Notes: a model not told the origin generated them from the letters alone. Shown: positions 1-8,388, numbered from the stretch's first letter. The stretch: DNA of 51,078 bases from Nitrospinota bacterium (GCA_016194325.1 JACQBS010000108.1:1-51078), one strand, 5' to 3'. A program made the numbers and translations.

Positions 1-49
1 CTCTAATTACCAGGATCGGGCAAGGTGCTATATTAATATATGTTTTAAA

Positions 50-70
50 AAGCACTTTAAAAAAGTGCTT
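50..70. repeat. small hairpin at the window edge
   Basis: Inverted repeat AAGCACTTT / AAAGTGCTT around a short A-rich loop. It may be the end of a transcription unit lying left of the window, but no T-run follows, so terminator function is uncertain. Confidence 0.4.
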
Positions 71-80
71 GACAACAATA

Positions 81-245
81 AACCAGGCACGGAGACACAG
101 AGAAAAGCAATAAGGAGAAATGGAGAAATTTGAGAAAGGGGGAATGGAAAATTTATTTTATCTTTTCTCCATCTCTCCATATTCTCCCTTTCTCCTTAAT
201 CTTTTTTGTTTTTATCTTTCTCTGTGCCTCAGTGTCTCAGTGGTT
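81..245. repeat. palindromic word repeat (cacagag family), nested
   Basis: The left arm has cacggagacacagagaaa followed by a ggagaaatggagaaa block. The right arm carries the complements (ttctccctttctcc, then tctctgtgcctcagtgtctc). The whole can fold as one long imperfect hairpin just downstream of larC. A closely similar hairpin recurs at 36679-36893. Confidence 0.8.
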
Positions 246-1424
246 AAAATCGTGTTTTTGTTTTGCAGAAGCCTTTACTTTCTCGTAAATATATTTAATA
301 GGCATTCCTTTTTCTTCTGCAATTTTTTTACAGTCTTCATACTCAGGGGTGATGCTTATTACGGCACCTTTTCTTTTCCCTATCTTAACCCTTACATTCC
401 CATATTCTGTTTTTATTGTTTTTATCTCCTTTTCAAGTTTTACCCTTTCCGTATTATACATTCTTAACCCAAAAGATGTGGTTTCACTCAGCAGTATATC
501 TGCAAGCCTATTTACGCTGTCATTTTTAGAGAGGACGGTTATCTTTACAGCAGGGCGGTTTTTTTTCATTATTATGGGTGTCAGGAAAACATCTAATGCA
601 CCCCCTTTAAAAAGTATATTTATTATATGGTCATAAAACTGGGGATTCATATCATCAATGTTTGATTCAATTACTGTAATAGAATCCTGTTCAGAAGGGC
701 TATAACCTTCTCCTATCATTATTCTTAAGAGATTTGGTGATTCTGAAAAATCTTTTGAGCCTGCACCGTATCCAATTGCATTAGTCTTCATGTTGGGCAT
801 AGTGTTACTTGATTTTGACATTGTTGTAATTATTCCTACACCTGTAGGAGTTGCAAGCTCAAACTCTACATTGGATGAATAGGATGGGAAGCCTCTGAGC
901 ATCTCTGCGGTGGCAGGGGCAGGCACAGGCAGTATTCCATGCTCTGTCTTTACCATTCCCCTCCCTGTATTTATTGGAGATGATAGGATAATATCAGGCG
1001 AGAGGAGATTTATACATATTGCAGCACCTACAACATCCACAATGGAATCAACAGCACCTACCTCATGAAAATGAACATTGTCAACGGATGTTCTATGGAT
1101 TTTTGCCTCTGCCACTGCAATATTTTTAAATATCTTGAGCGAGTCCTCTTTTATCTTTTTAGAGAGTCTGCTCCTTTCTATCATCCTCTTTATATCTTTA
1201 TAAGATGTGTGATGAAAATGCTTCTTTTTGTCCACCACTACATCTACCCTCGTTCCTTTTATTCCCTTTCTCTTTACCTTTGAGACTTTTAAATCATAGC
1301 CCTCCATGGCAAGTTTTTTTAGCTCTTTTTTTATTGATTTAATATCAACACCTGCATCAGCCATTGCCCCAAGAACCATGTCACCGCTGATGCCTGAGAA
1401 ACAATCAAAATATAGAATCTTCAT
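237..1424 (-). CDS. larC: LarC-type nickel insertion protein (DUF111)
   Basis: LarC completes the nickel-pincer nucleotide cofactor by inserting nickel into pyridinium-3,5-bisthiocarboxylate mononucleotide. The cofactor serves lactate racemase and related LarA-family enzymes. The 395-residue length suits the family. The N-terminus MKILYFDCFSGISGDM, the segment NVHFHEVGAVDSIVDV (His and acidic residues) and ELATPTGVGI are family hallmarks. The start is ATG with only a weak ribosome site. No larA, larB or larE is in the window, so the client enzyme is unknown. The gene stands alone, convergent with a repeat hairpin and divergent from the ATP synthase genes. Family call firm, substrate enzyme unknown. 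Confidence 0.93.
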   Translation of the reverse strand: MKILYFDCFSGISGDMVLGAMADAGVDIKSIKKELKKLAMEGYDLKVSKVKRKGIKGTRVDVVVDKKKHFHHTSYKDIKRMIERSRLSKKIKEDSLKIFKNIAVAEAKIHRTSVDNVHFHEVGAVDSIVDVVGAAICINLLSPDIILSSPINTGRGMVKTEHGILPVPAPATAEMLRGFPSYSSNVEFELATPTGVGIITTMSKSSNTMPNMKTNAIGYGAGSKDFSESPNLLRIMIGEGYSPSEQDSITVIESNIDDMNPQFYDHIINILFKGGALDVFLTPIIMKKNRPAVKITVLSKNDSVNRLADILLSETTSFGLRMYNTERVKLEKEIKTIKTEYGNVRVKIGKRKGAVISITPEYEDCKKIAEEKGMPIKYIYEKVKASAKQKHDFNH

Positions 1425-1471
1425 GTTGAGATAGTATCAGAACTTTATCTCCCATTCAATTTAAAAAATAT

Positions 1472-1501
1472 TTGACAATACTTATTCCCCTCTGTTAGCA
1501 T
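1472..1501 (+). promoter_or_regulatory. putative sigma-70 promoter for the F0 genes
   Basis: TTGACA at 1472-1477 and TAGCAT at 1496-1501, spacing 18, in the larC/atp divergent gap 27 nt before the first atp start codon. Confidence 0.4.
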
Positions 1502-1527
1502 TAAAAAATATTGAACCTATCCAGCAT

Positions 1528-1770
1528 ATGAGTGAGGACGATAATAAAAAAGGGAAATTAAAGCCCTTTAGAGATTTGTATCTAATATCTGCGATAGGGA
1601 TTCAATTGGTGGTTTCAATATTTATTGGGCTTACCATTGGTGTTTATCTGGATAATAAATTTGGCACGACCCCGATTTTTATATTTATATTTCTTTTATT
1701 TGGTATAGCTGCTGGTTTTATAAATCTTTTCAGGGTCACAAAGGGCTGCAAGAATAAAAATGACGAATAG
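1528..1770 (+). CDS. AtpZ/AtpI-like F0F1 ATPase accessory protein
   Basis: Small 80-residue membrane protein with two predicted helices (about residues 18-40 and 48-68), a charged N-terminus and a GVYLDNKFGTTP turn typical of the ATPase_gene1/AtpZ family. This family precedes F0 genes in many bacteria and has been linked to Mg2+ or Ca2+ handling and c-ring assembly. The stop overlaps the next start by 11 nt, implying translational coupling. No convincing ribosome site precedes the ATG. Confidence 0.8.
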   Translation: MSEDDNKKGKLKPFRDLYLISAIGIQLVVSIFIGLTIGVYLDNKFGTTPIFIFIFLLFGIAAGFINLFRVTKGCKNKNDE

Positions 1771-2080
1771 TATATTGCTGGGTATTTTGCTTGGTGCGGC
1801 TGTCTGTATATTGAATATCAGGTGGCTTAGGTTTTTTGTAGATTATATACTGGTCAATGTGAAAAGTGTCAGGAATGCAAAAGCATTAACATATATAACT
1901 TTTTTCTTTCGTTATATTGTTATTATTGGCATACTCTATTTTACGGTGAAGAGTCATACTATAAACCTGATAGCATTTATGGCAGGATTCACCATTGTCC
2001 TTTTTTCAGCGGTTGCTGTGTGGTTAATACAGAGCAAAAAGGAGACAGATTTAAATGGAAGAACCACTTCTCTATATTAA
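1760..2080 (+). CDS. atpI: ATP synthase subunit I (AtpI-like)
   Basis: A 106-residue protein with four hydrophobic segments, matching the AtpI family by size, topology and position immediately before atpB. AtpI helps assemble the c-ring. It overlaps the previous gene by 11 nt and atpB by 26 nt, so the three are likely co-translated. Sequence similarity in this family is weak, so the call rests mainly on synteny and topology. Confidence 0.7.
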   Translation: MTNSILLGILLGAAVCILNIRWLRFFVDYILVNVKSVRNAKALTYITFFFRYIVIIGILYFTVKSHTINLIAFMAGFTIVLFSAVAVWLIQSKKETDLNGRTTSLY

Positions 2081-2723
2081 TGTTCCGGGGCTTGAGCATT
2101 ACCCTCATGTGACCTATACATGGGTTATTATGATAGTGTTGGCGATTTCATCGTATTTAGTAGGCAGGAGGATAAAACTCGTCCCGGAAGGGGGGGGGCA
2201 GAACTTTTTTGAAGTTGCTGTTGATGGGATTGCTGATTATATGGATGAGGTGATGGGACATGGCGGCAGGAGATATATACCTCTTATTGGAACTATTGCA
2301 TTCTTTATTTTAACATCTAATCTTATAGGGCTTATACCTGGTTTTGCATCACCTACTGCCAATATAAATACAAATGCTGCTATGGCTTTCACAGTATTTC
2401 TTACATATCATTACATTGGCATAACAAGGCATGGGTTTTTGGATTATATGAAATCATTTACTGGCCCAATATGGTGGCTGGCCCCTTTAATATTTCCTAT
2501 AGAGATTATTACTCATTTGGCAAGACCCCTTACATTAACACTGAGACTCTTTGGAAATATAAAGGGTGAGGATATAGTATTAATTATTTTAGCTTCTTTA
2601 ATACCTTTACTTATACCTGTGCCGATGATGTTTCTTGCTATTTTTACAAGTATAATACAAACCGTAATATTTTCGCTGCTTTCGATGTTTTATATTTCTG
2701 GTGCGTTAGAAGAACACCATTAA
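2055..2723 (+). CDS. atpB: ATP synthase F0 subunit a
   Basis: Subunit a forms the two ion half-channels against the c-ring. The 222-residue protein has about five or six helices and the diagnostic segment IEIITHLARPLTLTLRLFGN, with the essential Arg in RPLTLTLRLFGN. ATG is preceded by AAGGAG about 10 nt upstream, inside the atpI reading frame. It belongs to the atpZ-atpI-atpB-atpE block. Genes for subunits b, delta and F1 are absent, so the operon is split as in many Deltaproteobacteria. Confidence 0.95.
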   Translation: MEEPLLYINVPGLEHYPHVTYTWVIMIVLAISSYLVGRRIKLVPEGGGQNFFEVAVDGIADYMDEVMGHGGRRYIPLIGTIAFFILTSNLIGLIPGFASPTANINTNAAMAFTVFLTYHYIGITRHGFLDYMKSFTGPIWWLAPLIFPIEIITHLARPLTLTLRLFGNIKGEDIVLIILASLIPLLIPVPMMFLAIFTSIIQTVIFSLLSMFYISGALEEHH

Positions 2724-2748
2724 CTTTAATTAGAAAGGAGGTAAGAGA

Positions 2749-3090
2749 ATGCAGAAGAAGATTTTGACAGTCGGTTTTGTTATTGCAGCTATCATGCTCA
2801 TTATAGCCCCAACAGTATTTGCTGCCGAGGGGGTAAGTGATGCCCGGTATGGATATTATAGCTATATTGGTTTAGGGTGTGTTATTGGGTTAGCTATTGC
2901 AGCCTTCGGCGGTGCAATAGGTCAGGCAATTTCTGTTAACAGTGCCTTAAGCGGCATTGCAAGAAACCCAGGAGCGGCAGGAAAGATAACCACAGGCCTG
3001 CTTATAGGTCTGGCACTGATTGAGTCGCTGGTTATTTATACACTTGTCATAGCACTCATCCTGCTCTTTGTAAAGCCATACGGAATGTAA
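2749..3090 (+). CDS. atpE: ATP synthase F0 subunit c with N-terminal signal-like extension
   Basis: The c subunit is the membrane rotor. At 113 residues it is longer than the usual 75-90, because residues 1-25 look like a cleavable signal peptide ending VFAA. The hairpin follows: helix 1 with Q59, polar loop IARNPGAAGK, and helix 2 with the ion-binding Glu E92 in ALIESLVIY. Q59, E92, S93 and Y97 align with sodium-coordinating positions of Ilyobacter-type c subunits, but the usual Thr after Ser is Leu. A strong AAAGGAGG site precedes the start. A hairpin terminator follows. Confidence 0.95.
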   Translation: MQKKILTVGFVIAAIMLIIAPTVFAAEGVSDARYGYYSYIGLGCVIGLAIAAFGGAIGQAISVNSALSGIARNPGAAGKITTGLLIGLALIESLVIYTLVIALILLFVKPYGM

Positions 3091-3098
3091 GAACTTGC

Positions 3099-3144
3099 AG
3101 TGTCAGACTTGTTAAAAATAGCAGGTCTGACACTGGTTTATTTT
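3099..3144. terminator. bidirectional terminator between atpE and HU gene
   Basis: Stem agtgtcagacttg (3099-3111) pairs with caggtctgacact (3122-3134) with one G-U pair. It is followed by a T-rich run for the plus-strand transcript and lies between converging genes. Confidence 0.75.
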
Positions 3145-3421
3145 AATCATTTCTTACAAATCGTCTTAATGATTCTCCTGCCCTGAATTTTGGCATTCTC
3201 CCGGCAGGGATAGTTATAGTTTCACCGGTTTGAGGATTTCTCCCTTTCCTCTCTTTTCTCTTTGATACTAAAAAAGTGCCGAGTCCTGCAATTGTTACCT
3301 TCTCTCCCTTTGACAGGGCGACTTTAATAGCAGATATTAATGCATTAATTACCATCGCGGATGTTTTATTAGAAATTTTCCCTCCTTTGGATATTATCTC
3401 AATGAGTTCAGCCTTGTTCAT
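3143..3421 (-). CDS. HU-family DNA-binding protein
   Basis: Small histone-like DNA-bending protein of 92 residues, the standard HU/IHF length. MNKAELIEIIS at the N-terminus, TIAGLGTFLVSKRKERKGRNP with the beta-arm entry, and a Pro-containing tip (IPAGRMPKF) identify the family. A GGAGGG site precedes the ATG. The start overlaps the stop of the upstream secreted-protein gene by 4 nt (ATGA), so the two are co-transcribed and coupled, which is an odd pairing. Whether it is HU or IHF cannot be settled by eye. Confidence 0.93.
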   Translation of the reverse strand: MNKAELIEIISKGGKISNKTSAMVINALISAIKVALSKGEKVTIAGLGTFLVSKRKERKGRNPQTGETITIPAGRMPKFRAGESLRRFVRND

Positions 3422-4125
3422 TTTCTTGTCCCTCCGCTTAGACTGGCTGTCAACCTTGTGGGTTCTTGAATTTCCTTTGTCCTTATGGTTATTGTATCTG
3501 TTGCCTTATATCCACAGGCATCTGTGGCTATTGCGGTTATTGTGTTTTGCCCCTGTTGGAGAGGAACTATACTTGCAAAGTTAATTCCCTGAGTTTGGGC
3601 TAAGCCTGATACCTGTCCATTAACACCTGAACTCTGTATCGTTATTCCTCCTTCTCCATTGAGATTTGAAAGACTTCCCAGAACAACTGCATCTGAATTA
3701 TTTATGATAGAGCCTATTGAAGGAAATGTTATCTTTGGTTCAAGGCATCCATTCAGACATTCTATTGAAACTGTGATAAATGCCCCCGGTTTACCTTTTA
3801 CTTCAATATCTATCCGATGCTCTCCCTGAGAAAGGGTTATAGCTCTTTCTATACTTGCCAATCCATTTCTGAAAGTATCTTCTTCTATTAACTCTCTACC
3901 ATTTATCTTTATCTGTGCAGTGCCATGATACCCATTATCCACTATAAGCTTATATTCTCCTGTTGTGGCACAGAGATTAAAGCTCTCTTTAAATTTTTCA
4001 GGATTATCTTTCTCTCTTATATATTTCTTTGGTCCAAATACAGGTGATGATTGGGCAGGTGAGACAAGCTGGAAAAGAAAGATACATTCTATAACTGCTA
4101 TTGAACTGAATATTTTTTTAAACAT
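3418..4125 (-). CDS. secreted protein with Ig-like (Glucodextran_B-like) domain
   Basis: Residues 1-26 form a signal peptide ending PAQSS. Residues about 40-115 are a beta-rich region with paired cysteines (NLC, ECLNGCLEP). Residues about 130-215 resemble bacterial Ig-like repeats: PSIGSIINNSDAVVLGS, then VPLQQGQNTITAIATDACG and DTITI, as in Glucodextran_B and related surface proteins. No enzyme motif is visible. AAAGGAGG precedes the start. It is coupled to the HU gene. Function unknown; probably extracellular or periplasmic. Confidence 0.65.
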   Translation of the reverse strand: MFKKIFSSIAVIECIFLFQLVSPAQSSPVFGPKKYIREKDNPEKFKESFNLCATTGEYKLIVDNGYHGTAQIKINGRELIEEDTFRNGLASIERAITLSQGEHRIDIEVKGKPGAFITVSIECLNGCLEPKITFPSIGSIINNSDAVVLGSLSNLNGEGGITIQSSGVNGQVSGLAQTQGINFASIVPLQQGQNTITAIATDACGYKATDTITIRTKEIQEPTRLTASLSGGTRK

Positions 4126-4352
4126 AGGTTAGTCCTCCTTTAAGGTTAAGTTTTAGAACACCTTAATTAAATACAATAATAATGCCAGATTGGTATCTTC
4201 AGGTTATCTGGTTACAAAACAAAGTGTTGGAAACTCAATAAAAATTGCTGACATATAAATTTTTTAAAAAAGTGTATCCAAAATCTTACAGGTGTATGAA
4301 AAATATTGTTACAAAAGTAGCTTTCTATTTTTAATTTCGTTAAAATAAGTTT

Positions 4353-5078
4353 ATGAAAGCAATTGTCCTTGCGGCAGGATACGGAGAGAGGATGAGGCCC
4401 CTTACCAACAGCATCCCAAAGCCCCTTCTGCCAATAAATGGCAAACCGATATTGCATTACACCCTCCAGTTGCTTAAGAAAAATGGAATCTTTGAAATAG
4501 TTATAAATCTCCACCATCTGCCTGATATGATTATGGAGGCATTTGGAGATGGCTCTTCTTTTGGGATGAAGATTCACTATTCCTATGAAAAGGAGATACT
4601 TGGGACTGCAGGCGGAATAAAGGCAGCAGAGAAAATTTTAAAAGATGGGACATTCCTTGTGATTAACAGTGATATAATTGCGGACATAGATATAAAGAAG
4701 GTATTGAAATTTCACAAAAAGAAAAAGGCGTTTGTCACAATGGTTTTAAGGCATGACCCTGATGTTGATAGATACGGTGCTATAGAAATTGATTCAGATG
4801 GGAGAATAAGGAGATTTCTCGGTAAGCCTGAATACAATGGAATCTCCCCCTTAAAAAAGCTGATGTTTACAGGCATCCATATCTTTGAGCCTGAAATTTT
4901 TGATGAGATGCCATCTAAAAGATACTGCGGGATAACAGAGGAGACATACCCAAAACTGATAAATAAAAACACTCCTATATATGGATATGAATTCAATGGC
5001 TATTGGATTGACATAGGGACACCTGAAAGATATGAGAATGCAAAGAGAGAGGTGACAAAAATATTCAGCACATATTAG
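4353..5078 (+). CDS. sugar-1-phosphate nucleotidyltransferase (NTP_transferase family)
   Basis: Transfers NMP from an NTP to a sugar 1-phosphate to make an NDP-sugar. The N-terminal signature LAAGYGERMRPLT-x5-KPLLPINGKP is the nucleotide-binding loop. ILGTAGGI and NSDIIADID (metal-binding Asp) follow. The C-terminus FNGYWIDIGTPERYENA is typical. At 241 residues without a left-handed helix domain it resembles MurU or RmlA-like mannose-1-phosphate guanylyltransferases; the sugar cannot be told. It is monocistronic, lacks a clear ribosome site and is followed by a repeat hairpin. Confidence 0.88.
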   Translation: MKAIVLAAGYGERMRPLTNSIPKPLLPINGKPILHYTLQLLKKNGIFEIVINLHHLPDMIMEAFGDGSSFGMKIHYSYEKEILGTAGGIKAAEKILKDGTFLVINSDIIADIDIKKVLKFHKKKKAFVTMVLRHDPDVDRYGAIEIDSDGRIRRFLGKPEYNGISPLKKLMFTGIHIFEPEIFDEMPSKRYCGITEETYPKLINKNTPIYGYEFNGYWIDIGTPERYENAKREVTKIFSTY

Positions 5079-5199
5079 CCACAGACTTAACAGCAAGAAG
5101 ATAAGAAGTTGAGAAGTTGCGAGGTTGAGAAATTCTCATCTTCCAATCTTTTTATCTTCTCATTTTTTTGATTTTAATAGTCAGTGAAAATCTGTGGCT
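5078..5199. repeat. palindromic word repeat (ccacaga outer, agaagttgag inner)
   Basis: The outer arms gccacagact and atctgtggc enclose a second word family (agataagaagttgagaagttg against tctttttatcttctc). It fills the first third of the gap before the oxidase operon and begins at the stop codon of the nucleotidyltransferase gene. Confidence 0.8.
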
Positions 5200-5221
5200 G
5201 ATTTTTTTCTGTTTTTTTTTC

Positions 5222-5250
5222 TTGACATGGCCATTAACTTTGTGTAACTT
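5222..5250 (+). promoter_or_regulatory. putative sigma-70 promoter 1 of oxidase operon
   Basis: TTGACA (5222-5227), 17-nt spacer, TAACTT (5245-5250). It lies outside the repeat hairpin and upstream of promoter 2. Confidence 0.5.
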
Positions 5251-5313
5251 ATCAAAGTTTTTTAGAGATAGTGAAGATGGCATAAATCATAGTTTTGAAT
5301 TTTGATTTTTTTC

Positions 5314-5342
5314 TTGACATAAATTTGATTTTTGTATATTTT
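5314..5342 (+). promoter_or_regulatory. putative sigma-70 promoter 2 of oxidase operon
   Basis: TTGACA (5314-5319), 17-nt spacer, TATTTT (5337-5342). The context ttcttgacat closely repeats the ttcttgacat around promoter 1, so the pair looks like tandem starts 92 nt apart. Confidence 0.5.
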
Positions 5343-5395
5343 TTACTATCGCATATTTTTGGCTCTCAATTAAAGACTTTAGGGGAGGGGTCTTG

Positions 5396-5485
5396 ATGAA
5401 GAGTTTCTTGTCTTTTACATCTTATCTTTTAACTGCACGTTGTTATTTTATTTTTAAAAAAGGAGGAACGAAATGGGATTCTTAG
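5396..5485 (+). CDS. possible 29-residue leader peptide overlapping the oxidase gene start
   Basis: ATG at 5396 follows an excellent AGGGGAGGGG site. The frame runs 29 codons (MKSFLSFTSYLL... with one Cys) and stops at TAG 5483-5485, 13 nt inside the oxidase gene in another frame. The leader frame covers the oxidase AAGGAGG site and start, so it could couple or gate oxidase translation. Not recognisable as a known peptide; may be fortuitous. Confidence 0.35.
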   Translation: MKSFLSFTSYLLTARCYFIFKKGGTKWDS

Positions 5486-7380
5486 GGAAAGGTTTGTTTA
5501 AGGGAGTATCTTTCAGATTCACATCACTCACTGCATGTCTCTTTTTAATATTTTTTGCTTCTACACTAATCCTTCCGATTAGTCATAATGCATCTCTATC
5601 TTTAAAACCTGCATTTGCTACTGAGTCACCTGCACCAGCGGGTGAACATGCAGCACCTGTTCTGAGCAAAGCCGAAGGAAAGCCTGAAGAGGGGAAAAAG
5701 GAAGGGGAGGGAAAATTTACCTATCAGCCTGCTCCAAAAATTAAGGTGGAGGATTATCCAATCGTTAAGGGTTTTAACAGTCGTATAGCAGTATGGATAG
5801 TGGCGCAGCTCCATCTCTTCTTTGGTGCATTTGTTCTTGCCGTTCCTATATTTGTCCTTGTTATAGAGGGTGTAGGCCTTGCGACTAAGGATGAGAGATA
5901 TGACCATATGGCACATGAGTTTATTAAAGTCAGTATGACCGCCTTCTCAATCACAGCCTCACTTGGCGGATTACTGTCACTCATGCTGGTATCATTCTAT
6001 CCTGATTTTTTTAAGTATATGGCAGGTATATTTGGTAAGACAATGATTATATATGCCCTCCTTTTCTTCGGAGAGAGCTTCTGTCTGTATGTTTATTATT
6101 ACGGATGGGATAGGATGAATGAGGGCTTCAGCAAGTGGCTCCATCTTACAATGGGGCTTATGTTGAATGTCTTCGGTATGACACTGATGGTTCTCTCAAA
6201 TACATGGGTTTCATTTATGATGGCACCATCAGGTATTGATGATGCTGGAGTATTTACAGGGGATATCTGGGCAGCAATAAGGGGTCCGCTGTGGAATCCT
6301 ATAAACCTCCACAGATTTATTGCAAATATTGCTTTTGGCGGTTCTATAGTCGGCGCCTATGCAGCCTTTAAATTTTTAAGTGCCAAGACCGATGAGGAAA
6401 AGGCACATTATGACTGGATGGGTTACACAGCAAACTTCATAGCAATATTTGGATTTTTACCATTGCCTTTTGCAGGTTACTGGCTCATGAAAGAGGTATA
6501 TGGCTATAGCCAGCAGATGGGTATAACTGCAATGGGTGGTGCATTTGCATGGCTCTTTATAATTCAGGCAGTTTTGATAGGGTCGCTTTTCCTCGGTGCA
6601 AACTATTACTTATGGTGCGGTATGGGGAGAATCAAGGGTTCAGAGAGATACACACCTGCAATTAAATATCTTATAGTAGTTATAGTGGGTTGTTTCCTTG
6701 TATGGTTTACGCCTCATACACTCATAATGACATCAAAAGAGGTTACACAGGTGGGGGGGACGCACCATCCAGTCCTCGGTTTTTTAGGTGTTATGTCTGC
6801 AAAGAATACGGCGGTTAATATATTGATAGTCTCCACTTTCTTAAGCTTCATGCTTTATAGAAGGAGCAATAAAATCGCAACGGCATCATGGACAAGTACC
6901 GGCAATGCACTTCAGGTAGCACTCTTTGCTGGCGGCGCTATAAATATTGTCACACTTGGGGTATATGGTTATTTCATACCGGCAAATATCAGAATAGGGC
7001 TGTCAATCCCTCAGGTTATGACAACATTGACCATAATTATAGTCAGCTCTGTGTTAGATGGTTTTATGTATAAGGGGGCAAAATCAACCGGACCTATTGA
7101 GTGGGGTAAGATGGGCCAACGTTCTCAATATGCCCTTTTTCTATTGGCAGTATCCTTTACATGGCTGATGGGTTTGATGGGTTATGTCCGCTCAGCCCTC
7201 AGACAGCACTGGCATGTATATACAGTATTCAGAGATAATTCATTAGATGCCTATACACCGACTCTTGGATATGCGGCAGGTATTATAACGATAGCAGTTT
7301 ATATATTTATAGCCCTTGTTATCTTTGCGTTCTGGATTGCTAACTTCAGCGCAAAGAAACATGCGGAGGCTTCACATTAG
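5473..7380 (+). CDS. cytochrome bd-like oxidase subunit I (CydA-related)
   Basis: Heme-bearing integral membrane subunit of the bd-oxidase superfamily. At 635 residues it exceeds E. coli CydA (about 520). A hydrophobic leader (15-35) and an Ala/Glu/Lys linker (50-90) precede the core. Core marks: H114 in AQLHLFFGAF (high-spin heme ligand position), E201 in LLFFGESFCLYVYYYGWDR, and H280 in NPINLHRFIANI (b558 ligand position). The quinol-binding Q-loop motif GRQPW is missing and no cydB follows. Instead c-type cytochrome genes follow, so the donor is probably cytochrome c rather than quinol (inference). Similar bd-like proteins occur in Nitrospira-type bacteria. A linker segment VLSKAEG looks repeat-derived. 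AAGGAGG precedes the ATG. Confidence 0.82.
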   Translation: MGFLGKGLFKGVSFRFTSLTACLFLIFFASTLILPISHNASLSLKPAFATESPAPAGEHAAPVLSKAEGKPEEGKKEGEGKFTYQPAPKIKVEDYPIVKGFNSRIAVWIVAQLHLFFGAFVLAVPIFVLVIEGVGLATKDERYDHMAHEFIKVSMTAFSITASLGGLLSLMLVSFYPDFFKYMAGIFGKTMIIYALLFFGESFCLYVYYYGWDRMNEGFSKWLHLTMGLMLNVFGMTLMVLSNTWVSFMMAPSGIDDAGVFTGDIWAAIRGPLWNPINLHRFIANIAFGGSIVGAYAAFKFLSAKTDEEKAHYDWMGYTANFIAIFGFLPLPFAGYWLMKEVYGYSQQMGITAMGGAFAWLFIIQAVLIGSLFLGANYYLWCGMGRIKGSERYTPAIKYLIVVIVGCFLVWFTPHTLIMTSKEVTQVGGTHHPVLGFLGVMSAKNTAVNILIVSTFLSFMLYRRSNKIATASWTSTGNALQVALFAGGAINIVTLGVYGYFIPANIRIGLSIPQVMTTLTIIIVSSVLDGFMYKGAKSTGPIEWGKMGQRSQYALFLLAVSFTWLMGLMGYVRSALRQHWHVYTVFRDNSLDAYTPTLGYAAGIITIAVYIFIALVIFAFWIANFSAKKHAEASH

Positions 7381-7439
7381 ACTGGTATTATAAAGTTTAA
7401 AGGAACTAACTGTATAAATATTATTAGGGAGGGGGGCAA

Positions 7440-8303
7440 ATGAAAGTCTTTATTCGTATTATAATTTTTAGTGTTGTATTATCGCTTTGTTACTGGGGCT
7501 TTTCAAACTATGGGATACCTCAAGTTATCCCTGAGGCTCCACCGGTAGAAGAGAAGATAAGCGGCTCTATGACTATGGACCAGTATATTGCCCTCGGTGG
7601 AAAGATATTTAATGGAAAGGGGACATGCACCCTCTGTCATAACCCTGTCGGTGGAAGGGCGCCTCTTCTTGTTGAGAGTGGTAAAGATGGTGCACCGATT
7701 GGTGCCAGGGCAGCGGATAGAATAAAAGACCCAAGATATAAAGGTAAGGCAAAGACGGCTGAGGAGTACATATATGAATCAGAGGTTGACCCATCGGCAT
7801 TTGTTGTTGCTGGTTTTGGGAAGCCCGGGACAAATGATACCGTGAGTCCGATGCCAGCTACGAACAAGGGTTCAATCGGGCTTTCAGAGGCAGAGATAGG
7901 TGCTGTAATTGCCTATCTGCAGAAGTCTGCAGGTGTTCAGGTAACAGTAAAACTGCCGACAGGTGCCGCACCTGCTGCCGCTGCACCGGCAGCCGCAGAG
8001 CCGCAGAGTGCAAAGACAGCCGAAGAGGCATTTGGAAAGCATGGATGCACGACATGCCATACGATTCCTGGAATTGCAGAAGGCGGGGATGTGGGGCCAA
8101 ATTTTAAAGGACTATCATCAAGGGCTGGCAGCAGGGTAAAGGGATTAAGTCCCAAAGAGTATATAATGCAGTCTATAGTTAGCCCGGATGCTTATACAGT
8201 GAAAGGTTTTGAGCCTGGCACAATGCCGGCAGACTTAGGTGAGAAAATGACTGTCAAAGAGCTTGATATGATTATTAAGTATTTAATGGAGAAAACAGGA
8301 TAA
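7440..8303 (+). CDS. membrane-anchored diheme cytochrome c
   Basis: An uncleaved N-terminal helix (about 4-20) anchors two class I cytochrome domains in the periplasm. Heme sites are C63-T-L-C-H67 and C203-T-T-C-H207. Likely axial Met ligands are M138 (SPMPATN) and M262 (GTMPADL). An Ala/Pro-rich linker (175-190) joins the domains. It lies 59 nt after the bd-like subunit with a strong GGGAGGGGGG ribosome site and is most simply its electron donor or heme subunit (inference from synteny). Confidence 0.88.
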   Translation: MKVFIRIIIFSVVLSLCYWGFSNYGIPQVIPEAPPVEEKISGSMTMDQYIALGGKIFNGKGTCTLCHNPVGGRAPLLVESGKDGAPIGARAADRIKDPRYKGKAKTAEEYIYESEVDPSAFVVAGFGKPGTNDTVSPMPATNKGSIGLSEAEIGAVIAYLQKSAGVQVTVKLPTGAAPAAAAPAAAEPQSAKTAEEAFGKHGCTTCHTIPGIAEGGDVGPNFKGLSSRAGSRVKGLSPKEYIMQSIVSPDAYTVKGFEPGTMPADLGEKMTVKELDMIIKYLMEKTG

Positions 8304-8310
8304 CAATAAA

Positions 8311-8388
8311 AGTGTCAAAGAGTCAGAGTGTCATAGAGTCAGGGTTTAAAGACTTTGACTCTTTGACACTTTGATACTCTGACTCTTT
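8311..8388. repeat. palindromic word repeat (gtgtcaaag family)
   Basis: The arm agtgtcaaagagtcagagtg is mirrored by ctctttgacactttgatac in the gap between two cytochrome genes. The same word family recurs at 9176-9251 and 38741-38808. Confidence 0.85.

Noticed and set aside
120..636. Plus-strand open frames over larC and its flank
   Set aside because: They are antisense to the well-supported larC frame or lie in the palindromic repeat and have no ribosome site or family features.
5473..7380. Canonical quinol-oxidising cytochrome bd (cydAB)
   Set aside because: There is no CydB gene, no GRQPW quinol loop, and the neighbours are c-type cytochromes.
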